From positions 310,001-374,000 of the forward strand of contig MBPM02000075.1 in assembly GCA_001695595.3 (NCBI GenBank): 64,000 bases of DNA, in the 5' to 3' direction. Below the pieces are notes generated by a model that worked only from the letters and a program-made list of their open reading frames with translations, was not told the origin of the DNA and made no database searches. Positions 47,721-57,960 of the stretch are shown in pieces. Each line of letters begins with the position of its first letter. Position 1 is the first letter of the stretch. The position numbers and the translations under genes are program-made. The stretch comes from Plasmopara viticola (lineage: Eukaryota; Oomycota; Peronosporomycetes; Peronosporales; Peronosporaceae).

Positions 47721-49034
47721 TTTGAGCGTTATATAGCAACTGACGCAAGCAAAGTGGAGTAGGACCTCTATGTATCGTAAACCTTCTATAGACCTTTAAG
47801 AGTTGACTAGCTATATTGTTTAAATATTAAGAGGGTCATCAAAGGTACCGGTAGGGGTCCTAGATACTTGACTCCCAGTCTGAGGATCCACAGAAAAATG
47901 ACTTGTGATTGGGCCCTCTGCACTAGAAGAGCGAGGTGCTGCAGCACGAGACGCTGGTGTTGTGGATGCTAACCAGCGCGTAACCCAATGGAAGGTGACA
48001 GTGAAGTGACAGCAGGTTGGACCGATGTCGAGAAGAGCTCGCGCTTCTTCCTTACTACGAGTAGATTAACAGGATTGGCTGCAGTGCTGCCTTCCGAAGC
48101 TTGACCCGTATCCTAAGTAAAATCCGAAGGCTGCAAGTTTTGCTTGCCGATGGCGTTCTTGGTCGGAGTTTGCTCTTTGAAAGCCACTTGAGACTGGGCT
48201 TGACTTTTCGCTTTCTTACGCGCCTTCTTTGGTGTCGCAAACATTCGACGCATCTTGGCCTTGTTCAAAGCAATTTGATCTGTGTACAAACGACACAAAC
48301 CAGGTCATTATCGCGTACTACTAGGGCAATAACAAATGAACTTTTGTAGCTCACCTTCGTAACGTACGCTCGTCCCAAAGAAACCCTCTTCAAAGTGAAT
48401 TAACGAAATGTAGCCATCCGCTGCCGAAATACTCAGTGTCTGTCCGTCTGCAGTCCACGAAGCGTCAGTCAAGTCTGCATTGCGCAGGTCCTTTATCGTG
48501 CTAATTGGGTGAGCTTGCTGTTACGGCAACCGTCAACTCTGGTCAGCTAGCGCAACCATGAAACAAATTTGAAATAGTAAAATGTACCTGAGTGTCGTAG
48601 ATGGTGACAGTGTCGAATGTGATCACAGAGAAGACGAAGCGTAATTATGTTTGATGGAAAGTAGACACTGGAGAGTTTTCACCTTGGCGACGTAAATTGT
48701 ACATTACAGGGCCACAGCGGACGGCCAGTGAAGCCACGTGAGTAAGTTCATATGAGACGCCGACTCGTTAGCGCAAAAAGTCCCAGTTGATGTCGGAAAG
48801 TAGTTTCCATCAGGTGTCTAAGCAGATCATCTTGCAAACGCTGGACATGTATCATCTAGAAACATTCGATGTTTCGGCAAAGCCAAAGCTTTCGTGGTTG
48901 CATCCCCGAAGTCGCTCCGACAGCTTAGTTCTGGATGTTCTTCTCGTCCACCTTGTCGTTCTTGGTTGTTGTCGCTGACGAATTTGATTTGCTGGGTTGC
49001 GTACAAAATTCACGAGATTTTAACGTCTGAATAC
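47721..49034 (-). pseudogene. Captured 3' half of the CAF-1 p60 gene (copy 1)
   Basis: Contiguous with the membrane-protein piece and in the same convergent arrangement as the parent locus 60,911-62,289. It includes remnants of the Lys-rich tail (near 48,000-48,250), the intron landmarks and part of the WD40 region. Base changes and indels disable it. The match stops at 49,034 (parent 62,289), and both captured copies stop at the same base. Confidence 0.8.
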
Positions 49035-49121
49035 GCCGCTCGTGAAGTGATCGACAAGTTGTCGCACGCAAAAGGGTTCATTTTGAGCACCAAAAAATCG
49101 GAAACCGCTAATCATACTTGA
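49035..49121 (+). pseudogene. 3'-end fragment of an unidentified gene (copy 1)
   Basis: After the p60 break the plus strand encodes AAREVIDKLSHAKGFILST and then a stop at 49,119-49,121. The better copy at 53,756-53,851 is open for 31 codons to a TGA. It looks like the last exon of a gene whose body is not in the window. I do not recognise the family. Confidence 0.4.
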
Positions 49122-49263
49122 TGTCGGAGTTTTGCATCGCAATGATCAATAGGGGCTGACGCTAGTTTTCTCCATATATGCATATGAACACTCAAAACAC
49201 GAGTGTCCAATATAATCATTTCTCTTTTCAAAAAGGGGTTGTGAGCTGTGTTTACAAATTGGA

Positions 49264-49476
49264 GATATAGAGCTTGAAGTATTACGGTTATTTTATGATC
49301 GAAACCACTTTCATTAAAAGGCAATCAGAAGCCAAAACGATGACCGTATTTATTTATAGAGTCAGCAATAATTTTGCAATGAACCAAGTGAAAAACCCAA
49401 CCTTTATTTGCACCATTTCATTGGCTGAAATACGAATAGAGAGAACGTCCCGCATTTTCAGAAAGCAATTGGGATC
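49264..49476 (+). promoter_or_regulatory. CRN2 upstream region
   Basis: Same ordered blocks as upstream of CRN1: TATTACGGTTATTTTATGAT, ACCGTATTTATTTATAGAG, TTTGCACCATTTCATTGGC and GAACGTCCCGCA close to the ATG at 49,477. Confidence 0.5.
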
Positions 49477-50576
49477 ATGATCAAGCTAGTGTGCGCGCCC
49501 GTTGGAGTGAAGGGAAACCCATTCCCCGTGAAGATCGATGCGAGCGATCTTGTGGGATACTTGAAGAAGGCCATCGCGGAAGATCAGAAGTATGACTTTG
49601 CAGCGAGCAAGCTGGAGCTGTTCCTCGCCAGGAAGGGCGACAATACATGGCTCGATAGAAGCGGCGCGGAAGGTTTGACGCTCGATGAGAATGGACACCC
49701 CGAGGCTTTTGCACATGGGACGAGTTAAACTGGATTGAGGATTACTACGGCGAAGAATTTCAAGCAAAACGAGGGGAAATCCACGTGTTGGTGGTGATTC
49801 CAACCGAAGAGGACACTTTCTCTCCATACGCAGCAATTGCTGCCACGTTGCTCCAACACACGTTCTTTAACGTTCCCAGTACACCGATTTCGAGAACTCA
49901 AAAGCTGAAGAAGCAATTAATGAAGGACTACAAATGCGATTGTGGGAGAAACCAGAACGGTGACTCGATGCTTCTTTGCATGGTAATGAATATCGGTCTA
50001 CCGAGCCCTGTTGTGATTGCATCTCATATTTTTCGACGAGAACACGATCGCCTCAAAGGTGATTTTGTGCAAATTGAGGATATTGACGATGTGAGAAACG
50101 GATTGCTGTTATTCAAACCGATCGAAAGCGCCTTCGATGACCTCGATATTGCGTTTCTTGTCGACAAGCAAGATCAGTTCACATTAAAGATTTTCAATCC
50201 AATGATCAAGACGCAGCTGCTCGTGGACAGCTTGACTCAACAGCAATGGGATGTACTTGGAGGTGGATCCGTACCAGCACATTGGAGGTTAAGCACAAGT
50301 CCCATCTACGCTTCAAATGCGCCGCAATTCAATGTGCTCACAACATTTGGCGAGTTGGATGGTAAGACACTTCGTTTTCCAAGCGGGTCAACACTACGTC
50401 CTTTCAGGCGCTGTTTGTACCATCAAGCTCAGTTGGCCAGAGCAAAGGCGATTACCCAAGGATGGGTGCTGAAAGACTATAACTTCGATGACTTCTCGTC
50501 AGAAGGGCTGACATTAGAAGAAAAGATGAAATTGCTATTTTCTAGCAATTCGAACATTTCTGGAAGTCCGCCATAG
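49477..50576 (+). pseudogene. CRN: CRN2: Crinkler gene with an N-terminal-half frameshift
   Basis: The ATG at 49,477 starts MIKLVCAPVGV, with LELFLARK at about residues 46-53. The frame stops at 49,726-49,728 after 83 codons. The homologous continuation, through a W(D)ELNWIEDYYGEEF stretch and IHVLVVIP (about 49,779-49,802), lies in another frame and is open to the TAG at 50,574-50,576. One net frameshift near 49,690-49,715 is therefore disabling. The N-terminal half differs from CRN1 and CRN3, while everything after HVLVV.P is nearly identical to CRN1, as expected from module exchange at that junction. A sequencing error would explain a single shift equally well. Confidence 0.8.
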
Positions 50577-51160
50577 CGGTTTCAATCACATTATCGTGGA
50601 CGGTGATATAACTGTTGAAACATTTTCCTCCACACTCCAAAACTACAGACGTCTATGTGGTAAATGGGGTATGCTCATTTATAATTTATGAAGATAATCC
50701 AGGATAACAATTTAATTTGGTCACGATTAAATCGTATTCTGTAACTTTGTTATGAAAAAGATACTGTAAGAACTCCATCTCGTTACTTCATCGCGTAGTG
50801 GCAGCTATTGAATGACATTTTCATTACATCCAGAAAAGACCTATCATCTGATCAACACATGTTGTGTTGATTTTCTACGTCTGTGATTATGTTGATGATT
50901 CAAATTGGTATAGTTTTGTGCTTTGGTACTTCTACCCATCCAGTCTAGCCATTTTGTTGTGAAGTCTTATTAGTGATGACAAGTCCCCGATCGGTACAAC
51001 TTTGTTGTCATCAACGACATTAACAACTTGCTTGTCTTTGCTAACACTGACAACTGAATACGTACTAGTTGTTGAATAGAATCACTCATTATTGAAATTG
51101 AAGGTTTTTGCCTATTTTAGTATGGTTAGCTATATATAAGAATTACATAAATATAATTAA

Positions 51161-51393
51161 TTGGGTGAATCAACCGCTAATGAATTGCAACAACTTGCGA
51201 ATCAGCTAAACGTTCATACCAATTGGAAATTACCGTTAGGGCGACACTCGAGAGCCCTAGGTTTGAGAGCAATTTCTCTAGCTTTCAGGCTGTCAAAGCT
51301 TTACGAGGAAATAGAGGCTATATTATATTACTTCGATTAGACTCAGGTGTTAGCCATTGGGTTTGTTTGTACAACAATGAATGCTTTGATTAG
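51161..51393 (+). pseudogene. Second copy of the protease-like remnant
   Basis: Duplicate of 46,458-46,690 within the 4.7-kb duplication. It carries an additional two-base insertion (GAAATAGAGGC against GAAATAGGC) that shifts the frame before the HWVCLY stretch. Confidence 0.4.
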
Positions 51394-51905
51394 GGCCTCG
51401 AAGAATTTTGGGTGATATGAAATGTAGTAATAAACAGAACAAGGGACCTATGATAATTATTGGGGTTTATACCAAACAACACAATCGACCTGACTTATTG
51501 ACGACTTAATACACAAGTTTCACTTCGTTAATATAAAGTTATTATAAATAAAATCAGACGATACAGAGGACCTGAAGTGATTAGAGTTGCTCCAAAAGAG
51601 GATAGAATCGATGTGATAACAAAGAAATTGGAACTTGTTCGACGGTCGAAGACCTTTCGAACTTCGATCAGATACTTGTACAAATCACTCGTTATTTCGG
51701 TATCTACCGGTTCATTTACTTGCCATCTTCAGCATAACCAGTATCATCGGTATATCGGATTGATACGTGCTATTTTTGTCTAAGAAGATATATTTTTTTA
51801 ACATTTGCAGTTACCCAAATAAGTAATGTCAAAAACCCAACGTTGGGTTGCACCTTTTGATTGGCTAAAATTAAAAGAGAAAAAACGACTTGCACTCGCA
51901 TAAAC

Positions 51906-52425
51906 ATCGTGAAACTGTTATGCGCGCTCCTTGGAATTAACGGGAACGCGATACCCGTGACGATCGATGCAAGCGAGTCTGTGGGAGACTTGAAGGGTGC
52001 GATTAAGAAAAATAAAAACGAACAAGATCGCGTGTGATGCAGATGAATTGGAGCTGTTCCTCGCCAGGAAGGGCGACAATACATTGCTCGGTAAAAGCGG
52101 CGCGGAAGCTTTGACGCTCGATGAGAATGAATATCTGGAAGGCTTTACACACATGGATCCGTTGTTGTGGACCAAGATCCCGACGAACTTGCTCGTGAGC
52201 GATGCAATCATTCGTCGTACATTCGGCCAAGCGTATTGTATCTACTTTTTGCTACAAGCGCTGGCACTGCTTCGAGCGCAAGTTGCATCCCCCGAGAACC
52301 ACTTGAAGTTGCACTGGATCAACATTCTCTTTCTTGGTGCATTAAGCTGCGCGTAAGGCTACTTTCTTGTCATTAAGTCAATCAAGGCATTTGAGCTACC
52401 AGGCATGGAGAAGGGGTTGCTGTGA
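51906..52425 (+). pseudogene. CRN N-terminus fused to a membrane-protein exon (copy 2)
   Basis: Near-identical to 47,201-47,720, with the same ATC in place of the start codon, the same frame break, the same junction (about 52,192) and the same in-frame TAA (52,354-52,356). The homologous end is the TGA at 52,423-52,425. Shared defects show that decay began before the 4.7-kb duplication. Confidence 0.8.
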
Positions 52426-53755
52426 TTTGAGCGCTTGCATAGCAACTGACGCAAGCAAAGTGGAGTAGGACCTCTGTGAATTTTAAACCCTCTATAGACT
52501 TTGCAGTGTTGACTAGCTATATTGTTCAAATAACGAGAGGGTCATCAAAGATACCGGTAGGGGTCCTAGATACTTGACTCCCAGTCTGAGAATCCGCAGT
52601 AGAATGACTTGTGATTGGGCCCTTTGCACCAGAAGAGCGAGGTGCTGGAGCACGAGACGCTGGTGTTGTGGATGCCAACGGACTCTTGTCAGCGCACAAC
52701 CCAATAAAAGGTGACAGTGAAGTGACAGCAGGTTGGACCGATGTCGAGGAGAGCTTGCGCTTTTTTCTTACTACGAGTACATTGATAGGATTGGCTGCAG
52801 TGCTGCCTTCCGAAGCGTGACCCGTATCCTTAATAGAATCCGCAGGCTGCAGGTTTTGCTTGCCGATGGCGTTCTTGGTCGGCGTTTGCTCTTTTAAAGC
52901 CACTTGCGACTGGGCTTCGACGCATCTTGGCTTCGTTCAAAGCAATTTGATCTGCGTGCAAACGACACAAACCAGGTCATTATTGCGTGCTACTAGGGCA
53001 ATAACAAATGAACTTTTGAAGCTCACCTTCGTAACGTACGCTCGTCCCAAAGAAACCCTCTTCAAAGTGAATGAACGAAATGTAGCCATCCGCTGCCGAA
53101 ATACTCAGTGTCTGTCCGTCTGCAGTCCATGAAGCGTCAGTCAAGTCTGCATAGTGCAGGTCCTTTATCATGCTAATTGGGTGAGCTTGCTGTTACGGCA
53201 ACCGTCAACTCTGGTCAGCTAGCGCAACCACGAAACAAATTTGAAATAGTAAAATGTACCTGAGTGTCGTAAGTGTTGACAGCGTCGAGTGTGATCACAG
53301 CAAAGACGTAGCGTAATTCTGTTTGGAGAAAAATAGACATTGCAGAGTCTTCACCTTGGCGACGTAATTTGTACATTACAGGGCTACAGCGAACGGCCAG
53401 TGAAGCCTATTCCTGTCCGGGTAAGTGGAGTGTTGGCTGGCCCAATTACCCACGTGAATAAGCGTACACTGTATTTACGGTGGACGCCGACTCGTTAGCG
53501 CAAACAGTCCCAGTTGGTGTCAGAAAGTAGTTTCCATCAGGTGTCCGCGCAAATCGTCTTGCAAACGCTGGACACGTATTATCCAGAAACATTCGATGTT
53601 TTGGAAGCTTTCGTGGTTGCATTCCCCCGAAGTCGCTCCGACAGCTTCGTCCTGAATGTTATCCTCGTCCAACTTGTCGTCCTTGGTTGTTGTCGCTGAC
53701 GAATTTGATTTGCTGGGCTGCGTAGGAAACTCACGAGTTTTTAACGTCTGAATAC
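52426..53755 (-). pseudogene. Captured 3' half of the CAF-1 p60 gene (copy 2)
   Basis: Matches 60,911-62,289. An open stretch of 125 codons (52,903-52,526) encodes the Lys/Ser/Pro-rich tail and ends FDDPLVI then stop, a conserved-looking end that the parent gene no longer reads because of a one-base difference. About 70 bases around the KARKKAKSQ codons are deleted near 52,918. It is not expected to be functional. Confidence 0.8.
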
Positions 53756-53851
53756 GCCGCTCGTGAAGTGATCGACAAATTGACGCACGCAGAAGGGTTC
53801 TTTTTGAGCACCAATAATCGCATCGAGTGGGAAACCGCTAAAGAGGGTTGA
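53756..53851 (+). pseudogene. 3'-end fragment of an unidentified gene (copy 2)
   Basis: Open from the p60 breakpoint for 31 codons (AAREVIDKLTHAEGFFLSTN, then NRIEWETAKEG) to TGA at 53,849-53,851. The sense orientation and a clean stop suggest a genuine C-terminus of a third gene joined to the p60 fragment before duplication. Confidence 0.4.
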
Positions 53852-53957
53852 TGTCGGAGTTTTGCATCACGATTCATAGGATCAATAGGGGCTGACGCTA
53901 GTTCTCCCAGATATGCATATGAATACACAAACCACGAGTGTCCAATAAGTTTATATC

Positions 53958-54005
53958 TCTTCTCTTGCCAAGGTTAATGTTGAGGGTTCGAGTCCCTTTT
54001 CTTGC
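53958..54005 (+). other. tRNA 3'-half-like sequence
   Basis: AGGGTTCGAGTCCCT at 53,983-53,997 is a perfect T-arm stem with a B-box, followed by an acceptor-like TTTCTTGC. TTGCCAA upstream could be an anticodon loop with GCC (Gly). No D-arm, A-box or pairing 5' acceptor strand is seen, so it is a truncated tRNA or a tRNA-derived repeat end. A LINE remnant starts about 50 bases later. Confidence 0.35.
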
Positions 54006-54057
54006 TTTTCAATAATGAGATGGACCCGATGGTATCTCCATAATAATTTAATAAGGG

Positions 54058-54279
54058 GTTCTCGACGCGACGGTCTCCAGCACCAGAGCGCCATCTGGGC
54101 TCTTACCAAGTCAGAGATAAACAAAATAATGGAAGACCCTCACGACCTCGGTGCTGGCTGCACTGCCCGCCGAACGAGACTCGACGTATGCGGACACCAC
54201 TCTATGCCGTGGACTAGCCAGACTGAGCCTAGCACGTGCATACCTTGGCAACGCGATAACGTAATACAATACAATACAA
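54058..54279 (+). mobile_element. Heavily deleted LINE remnant
   Basis: Consists of pieces of the LINE at 56,375-57,418 joined by internal deletions: CTCGACGCGACGGTCTCCAG, then ATCTGGGCTCTTACCAAGTC, then the 3' part from GAAGACCCTCACGACCTCGG to the terminal TACAATACAATACAA. It has no coding capacity. Confidence 0.75.
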
Positions 54280-54289
54280 GACTGCAAAT

Positions 54290-54640
54290 GTTAAAAAAAT
54301 ATATCTTCTTAGACAAAAATAGCACGTATTTATCCGATATACCGATGATACTGGTTATGCTGAAGATGGCAAGAAAATGAACCGGTAGATACCGAAATAA
54401 CGAGTGATTTGTACAAGTATCTGATCGAAGTTCGAAAGGTCTTCGACCGTCGAACAAGTTCCAATTTCTTTATTATCACATCGATTCTATCCTTTTTTGG
54501 AGCAACTCTAATAACTTCAGGTCCTCTGTATCGTCTGATTTTATTTATAATAACTTTATATTAACGAAGTGAAACTTGTGTATTAAGTCGTCAATAAGTC
54601 AGGTCGATTGTGTTGTTTGGTATAAACCGGGTTTATAAAA
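54290..54640 (-). repeat. Inverted copy of the block at 46,750-47,095
   Basis: AAATATATCTTCTTAGACAA and TGATACTGGTTATGCTGAAG are reverse complements of sequence near 47,075 and 47,030. The match continues to about 54,635. It lies between the LINE remnant and the CRN3 promoter. Confidence 0.75.
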
Positions 54641-54647
54641 GAAGATA

Positions 54648-54810
54648 AAGAGCTAGAAGTGTTACGGTTATTTTATGATTGGAACCATTTTCTTTTAAAG
54701 GCAGTATATTTTGCAATTAATCAAATGAGTAATGTGAAAAACCCAACGTTGATTTGCACCATCTGATTGGCTGAAATACGAATAGAGAACGTCCCAAAGC
54801 AATTGGGAAC
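54648..54810 (+). promoter_or_regulatory. CRN3 upstream region
   Basis: Shares AGAGCTAGAAGTGTTACGG, TTTGCACCATCTGATTGGC and GAACGTCCC with the other CRN upstream regions but lacks about 50 bases of the central part, including the ACCGTATTTATT block. This indicates that block is dispensable or that this promoter is altered. Confidence 0.5.
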
Positions 54811-55917
54811 ATGGTGAAGCTGTTCTGCGCGCTCGTTGGAGTGAAGGGAAACGCGTTCTCTGTGACGATCGATGCGAGCAATTTTGTGGATGATTTAAAG
54901 GATGCTATTAAGGCAAAGAAGGAGAACGATCTCATGGCGGTCGGTGCGGACAAGCTGCAGCTATTCCTCGCCAGGAAGGGAGACAGTACATGGCTCGACA
55001 GAAGCGGCGCGGAAGCTGTGACGCTCGATGAGAATGGATATTCAGAAGGCTTTACGCACATGGATCCATTGTTGTGGATCAAAAATCCGGCGAACTTTGG
55101 AGAGAGATTTGAGCCAAACGAAGGCGAGATCCACGTGCTGGTGGTGGTTCCGACCGATTTGAATACTTTCTCTCCATACGCAGCAATTGCTGCCACGTTG
55201 CTCCAACACACGTTCTTTAATGTTCCCAGTACACCGATTTTGAGAACTCAAAAGCTGAAGAAGCAATTGGTGAAGGACTACAAATGCGATTGTGGGAGAA
55301 ACCAGAACGGCGACTCGATGCTTCTTTGCATGGTAATGAATATTGGTCTCCCGAGCCCTGTTGTGATTGCATCTCATATTTTCCGACAAGAACACGATCG
55401 CCTCAAAGGCGATTTTGTGCAAATTGAGGATATTGACGATGTGAGAAACGGATTGTTGTTATTCAAACCGATCGAAAGCGCCTTCGATGATCTCGACATT
55501 GCATTTCTTGTCGACAAGCAAGATCAGTTCACATTAAAGATTTTCAATCCAATGATCAAGACGCAGCTGCTCGTGGACAGCTTGACTCAACAGCAATGGG
55601 ATGTACTTGGAGGTGGATCCGTACCAGCACATTGGAGGTTAAGCACAAGTCCCATCTACGCTCCAAATGCGCCGCAATTCAATGTGCTCACAACATTTGG
55701 CGAGTTGGATGGTAAGGCACTTCGTTTTCCAAGCGGGTCAACACTACGTCCTTTCAGGCGCTGTTTGTACCATCAAGCTCAGTTGGCCAGAGCAAAGGCG
55801 ATCACCCAAGGATGGGTGCCGAAAGATTATAACTTCGATGACATCTCGTTAGAAGGGTTAGAAAAGATGAGATTGCCATTTCCTAGCAATTTGAACATTT
55901 TCGGAAGTCCGCCATAG
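54811..55917 (+). CDS. CRN: CRN3: Crinkler effector with HNH-like C-terminal domain, 368 aa
   Basis: Single uninterrupted frame from the MVKLFCALVGV start. LFLAR is at residues 51-55 and HVLVVVP at 108-114. The C-terminal domain has the same order of landmarks as CRN1: KCDC, ASHIF, DIDDVRNGLLL, SAFD, then a conserved LTQQQWDVLGGG and RPFRRCLYHQAQ region. The last about 25 residues differ from CRN1 through a three-codon deletion (SSEGLTLEE reduced) and substitutions. The family acts inside host plant cells; the HNH-like reading is by pattern only, and a His near the final FD is not seen. A vestigial CRN fragment follows about 40 bases after the stop. The gene lies 4.2 kb after CRN2 in the same direction. 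Confidence 0.92.
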   Translation: MVKLFCALVGVKGNAFSVTIDASNFVDDLKDAIKAKKENDLMAVGADKLQLFLARKGDSTWLDRSGAEAVTLDENGYSEGFTHMDPLLWIKNPANFGERFEPNEGEIHVLVVVPTDLNTFSPYAAIAATLLQHTFFNVPSTPILRTQKLKKQLVKDYKCDCGRNQNGDSMLLCMVMNIGLPSPVVIASHIFRQEHDRLKGDFVQIEDIDDVRNGLLLFKPIESAFDDLDIAFLVDKQDQFTLKIFNPMIKTQLLVDSLTQQQWDVLGGGSVPAHWRLSTSPIYAPNAPQFNVLTTFGELDGKALRFPSGSTLRPFRRCLYHQAQLARAKAITQGWVPKDYNFDDISLEGLEKMRLPFPSNLNIFGSPP

Positions 55918-55954
55918 CGAGTTCGATCACATTATTGTGGACGGTGATATAATT

Positions 55955-56140
55955 GTTTGCTTGCTGGGTCGATCTCATTGAAACACGTAAATAGAAGCGG
56001 CGCGAAAGTTGTGACGCTTGATGGACATATACACCCGGGAACTTTTTTGCACATGTATCCGTTGTTGTGGATCAAAAACACGAAGACCTTTGATTTATAC
56101 GAATAGATATTTCACGTTTTGCTGGTGATCCTACTAATAT
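55955..56140 (+). pseudogene. Vestigial CRN N-terminal fragment after CRN3
   Basis: Encodes in broken frames the NRSGAKVVTLDG and PLLWIKNTKTF stretches and a degenerate FHVLLVI in the HVLVVVP position. No start is present. Its right flank (56,140-56,230, CTATCGTCTCCATTGTCGTC) is the inverted equivalent of 63,090-63,180, linking the 3' flanks of CRN3 and CRN4. Confidence 0.65.
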
Positions 56141-56239
56141 ATATAGCTATCGTCTCCATTGTCGTCTTTTTCATCTTATTTACATGTGCAGAAAACAAAC
56201 GTTTTCTTTTTGCGTACTTGCATAAACATATTGAATAGT

Positions 56240-57418
56240 TTTCGGAAAAGGTTGGGGTGACGTTTTCGAAAAAAGTTGGGGTGACGCCCTCCTTCCAAGC
56301 GCGGGGGCTAAATGCTCGCGCGCTTCGGGCAGGTGCTCTCGGGCATCTGCAGGTCTCTAACGAGTCTCACCCTCGACGCGACGGTCTCCAGCACCAGGCC
56401 AAACCCCCTTCCACGCCCTTAACCGCGCCAACCGCATCCGGATTGGCTCCTTTAATGTGAATTCTCTAGGTTCGAAGCGCAAGAAGCACAAAACACTCCC
56501 CGAAGATCTCCGGCGCTACCGCGTCGATATCCTTGGCCTCCGAGAATCAAGATCTACGATAGAGGTAAGCACTGCATTGATGACTTCCTTCTAACCCTGA
56601 AAAAAAAAAAAAACGAAGCCAAGGCCGAAGTCACCGAAATTCGCCGCCACTGCAACCCGTCGGGCGCCACTCGACACGCCCGATCCCAAGAAGAAACCTG
56701 GCGCCACACTAAGAAGCTCGGAACACTCCTCGGCGATATTGAAGATTTATCCCGACGCAAGTCCCTGGCCACCCTCGCGCTCCACCGCCTCTGGTCCGTC
56801 TGGCTCCGCCCCACGCTCATCTCACCCAAGACCCGCATTCGGCTGTACAACACCTACGTTCTACCGATTCTGCTGTACAACTGCGCCACCTGGGCTCTTA
56901 CCAAGTCAGAGCTCCACGGCCTCGAGAGTTCCCATCGCCGCCAGCTTCGCTACGCTCTTGGCTATCGCTACCCCCGACACATTTCGAATGCAAGACTCTA
57001 CGACCTCTGTGATGAGCGGCCGCTGAGACTACGACTGACACAAGCTCGCTGGCGCCTGTTTGGCCATGTACTTCGCCGCAATCCCGACATTCCAGCTAAC
57101 CTCCAGATGCGCGCCTACTTCTTCTCCACCGCAGCATGGCGCGGACGTCCCCGCACCACGCTCCCCTCAACACTCGACCACGACCTTGTTTCCTGTGGCT
57201 CCGGCTTTCGACTCCGGACAGCACAAGACCTCGAACTGCTTCGTACCCTTGCACAAGACCGAAAGAATTGGAAGACCCTCACGACCTCGGTGCTGGATGC
57301 ACTGCCCGCCGAACGAGACTCGACGTATGCGGACACCACTCTATGCCGTGGACTAGCCATAGAGCCTAGCACGTGCATAACTTGGCAACGCGATAACGCG
57401 ATACATTACATTACATCA
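56240..57418 (+). mobile_element. Internally deleted LINE (non-LTR retrotransposon)
   Basis: A GC-richer block. From about 56,430 it encodes RIRIGSFNVNSL and LRRYRVDILGLRE, the start of an APE-type endonuclease domain. The frame is lost near 56,595. After a deletion the C-terminal part resumes at about 56,720: RLYNTYVLPILLYNCATWAL, then QARWRLFGHVLRR, typical of the region after the reverse transcriptase of LINEs. The RT core is absent. The 3' end is a short TTACATTACATCA tail, here abutting a ketol-acid reductoisomerase fragment. The 5' limit is uncertain between 56,240 and 56,375. It is non-autonomous. Confidence 0.8.
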
Positions 57419-57420
57419 CT

Positions 57421-57807
57421 CTTTAATGACGTCAAACATTTCACCAACATTGCCATTCTCCTCACTAGAACCTGCAGCTTGAGCCTTTGCTATCGAGGAT
57501 GAACTTTCGCGAAGACCAACTTTCACCTTACTGTTCGTACCCTTGAGTGTCTCGCGCGAATTTGTGCCCGTGCAGGTCCTTGCGATCCCCATCCAATCAC
57601 GCCAACATGCTTGACGCCAGCGAAGATTTTAGGTAGCAGAAAAAAAAGGTCGCGGTCGCCAGGCAGTACAGTCTCCTTGGATTCAGCCATTTGCACCGTG
57701 CGCAAATAGTCTTTGAATACGATGGAACGCAGTCCAGACGCTTTGGTGGCGAATGATCGCGTCCTAATCAGCGATGCGGCGCGCGTGGCAGAACGATAGT
57801 GGCGCAT
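57421..57807 (-). pseudogene. ILV5: 5' fragment of mitochondrial ketol-acid reductoisomerase gene
   Basis: The minus-strand ATG at 57,807 starts MRHYRSATRAASLIRTRSFA, an Arg/Ser/Ala-rich mitochondrial-type presequence, followed by RDLFFLLPKIFAGVKHVGVI and GWGSQGPA. That is the NADPH-binding start of ketol-acid reductoisomerase, the second common enzyme of valine and isoleucine synthesis. A frameshift follows the GPARAQ codons: the frame as read stops near 57,523, while the homologous continuation (KVKVGLRE, ENGNVGEMFDVIKE) is in another frame to about 57,425. The gene is then cut by the LINE 3' tail. The catalytic domain is absent from the window, so a functional copy must exist elsewhere. 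Confidence 0.8.
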
Positions 57808-57960
57808 ATTGACATGGAGAGAACGGATGAAATCGGAGAATCTGAGCCGTTCAAAATCGTGGTGCTTCAAAATTGTGTGGAACCAAGTAGCGCAACTCAA
57901 GCGTTTGCGCGAGCAATGCGGAGGAGACACAAAAAGTAATATCGTGAACGATACATGCAA

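Larger units (their letters stand above)
45075..53755 (+). repeat. Direct segmental duplication, period ~4.7 kb
   Basis: Positions 45,075-49,034 and about 49,780-53,755 match in order. Offsets are 4,703-4,705 bases (45,873/50,576; 46,872/51,577; 47,201/51,906), widening slightly in the p60 fragment. The copies differ by few bases. Each copy contains a CRN C-terminal half, its spacer, a protease-like remnant, the CRN/membrane-protein chimera and a p60 3' fragment. The left boundary lies at the CRN HVLVVVP region. Confidence 0.85.
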
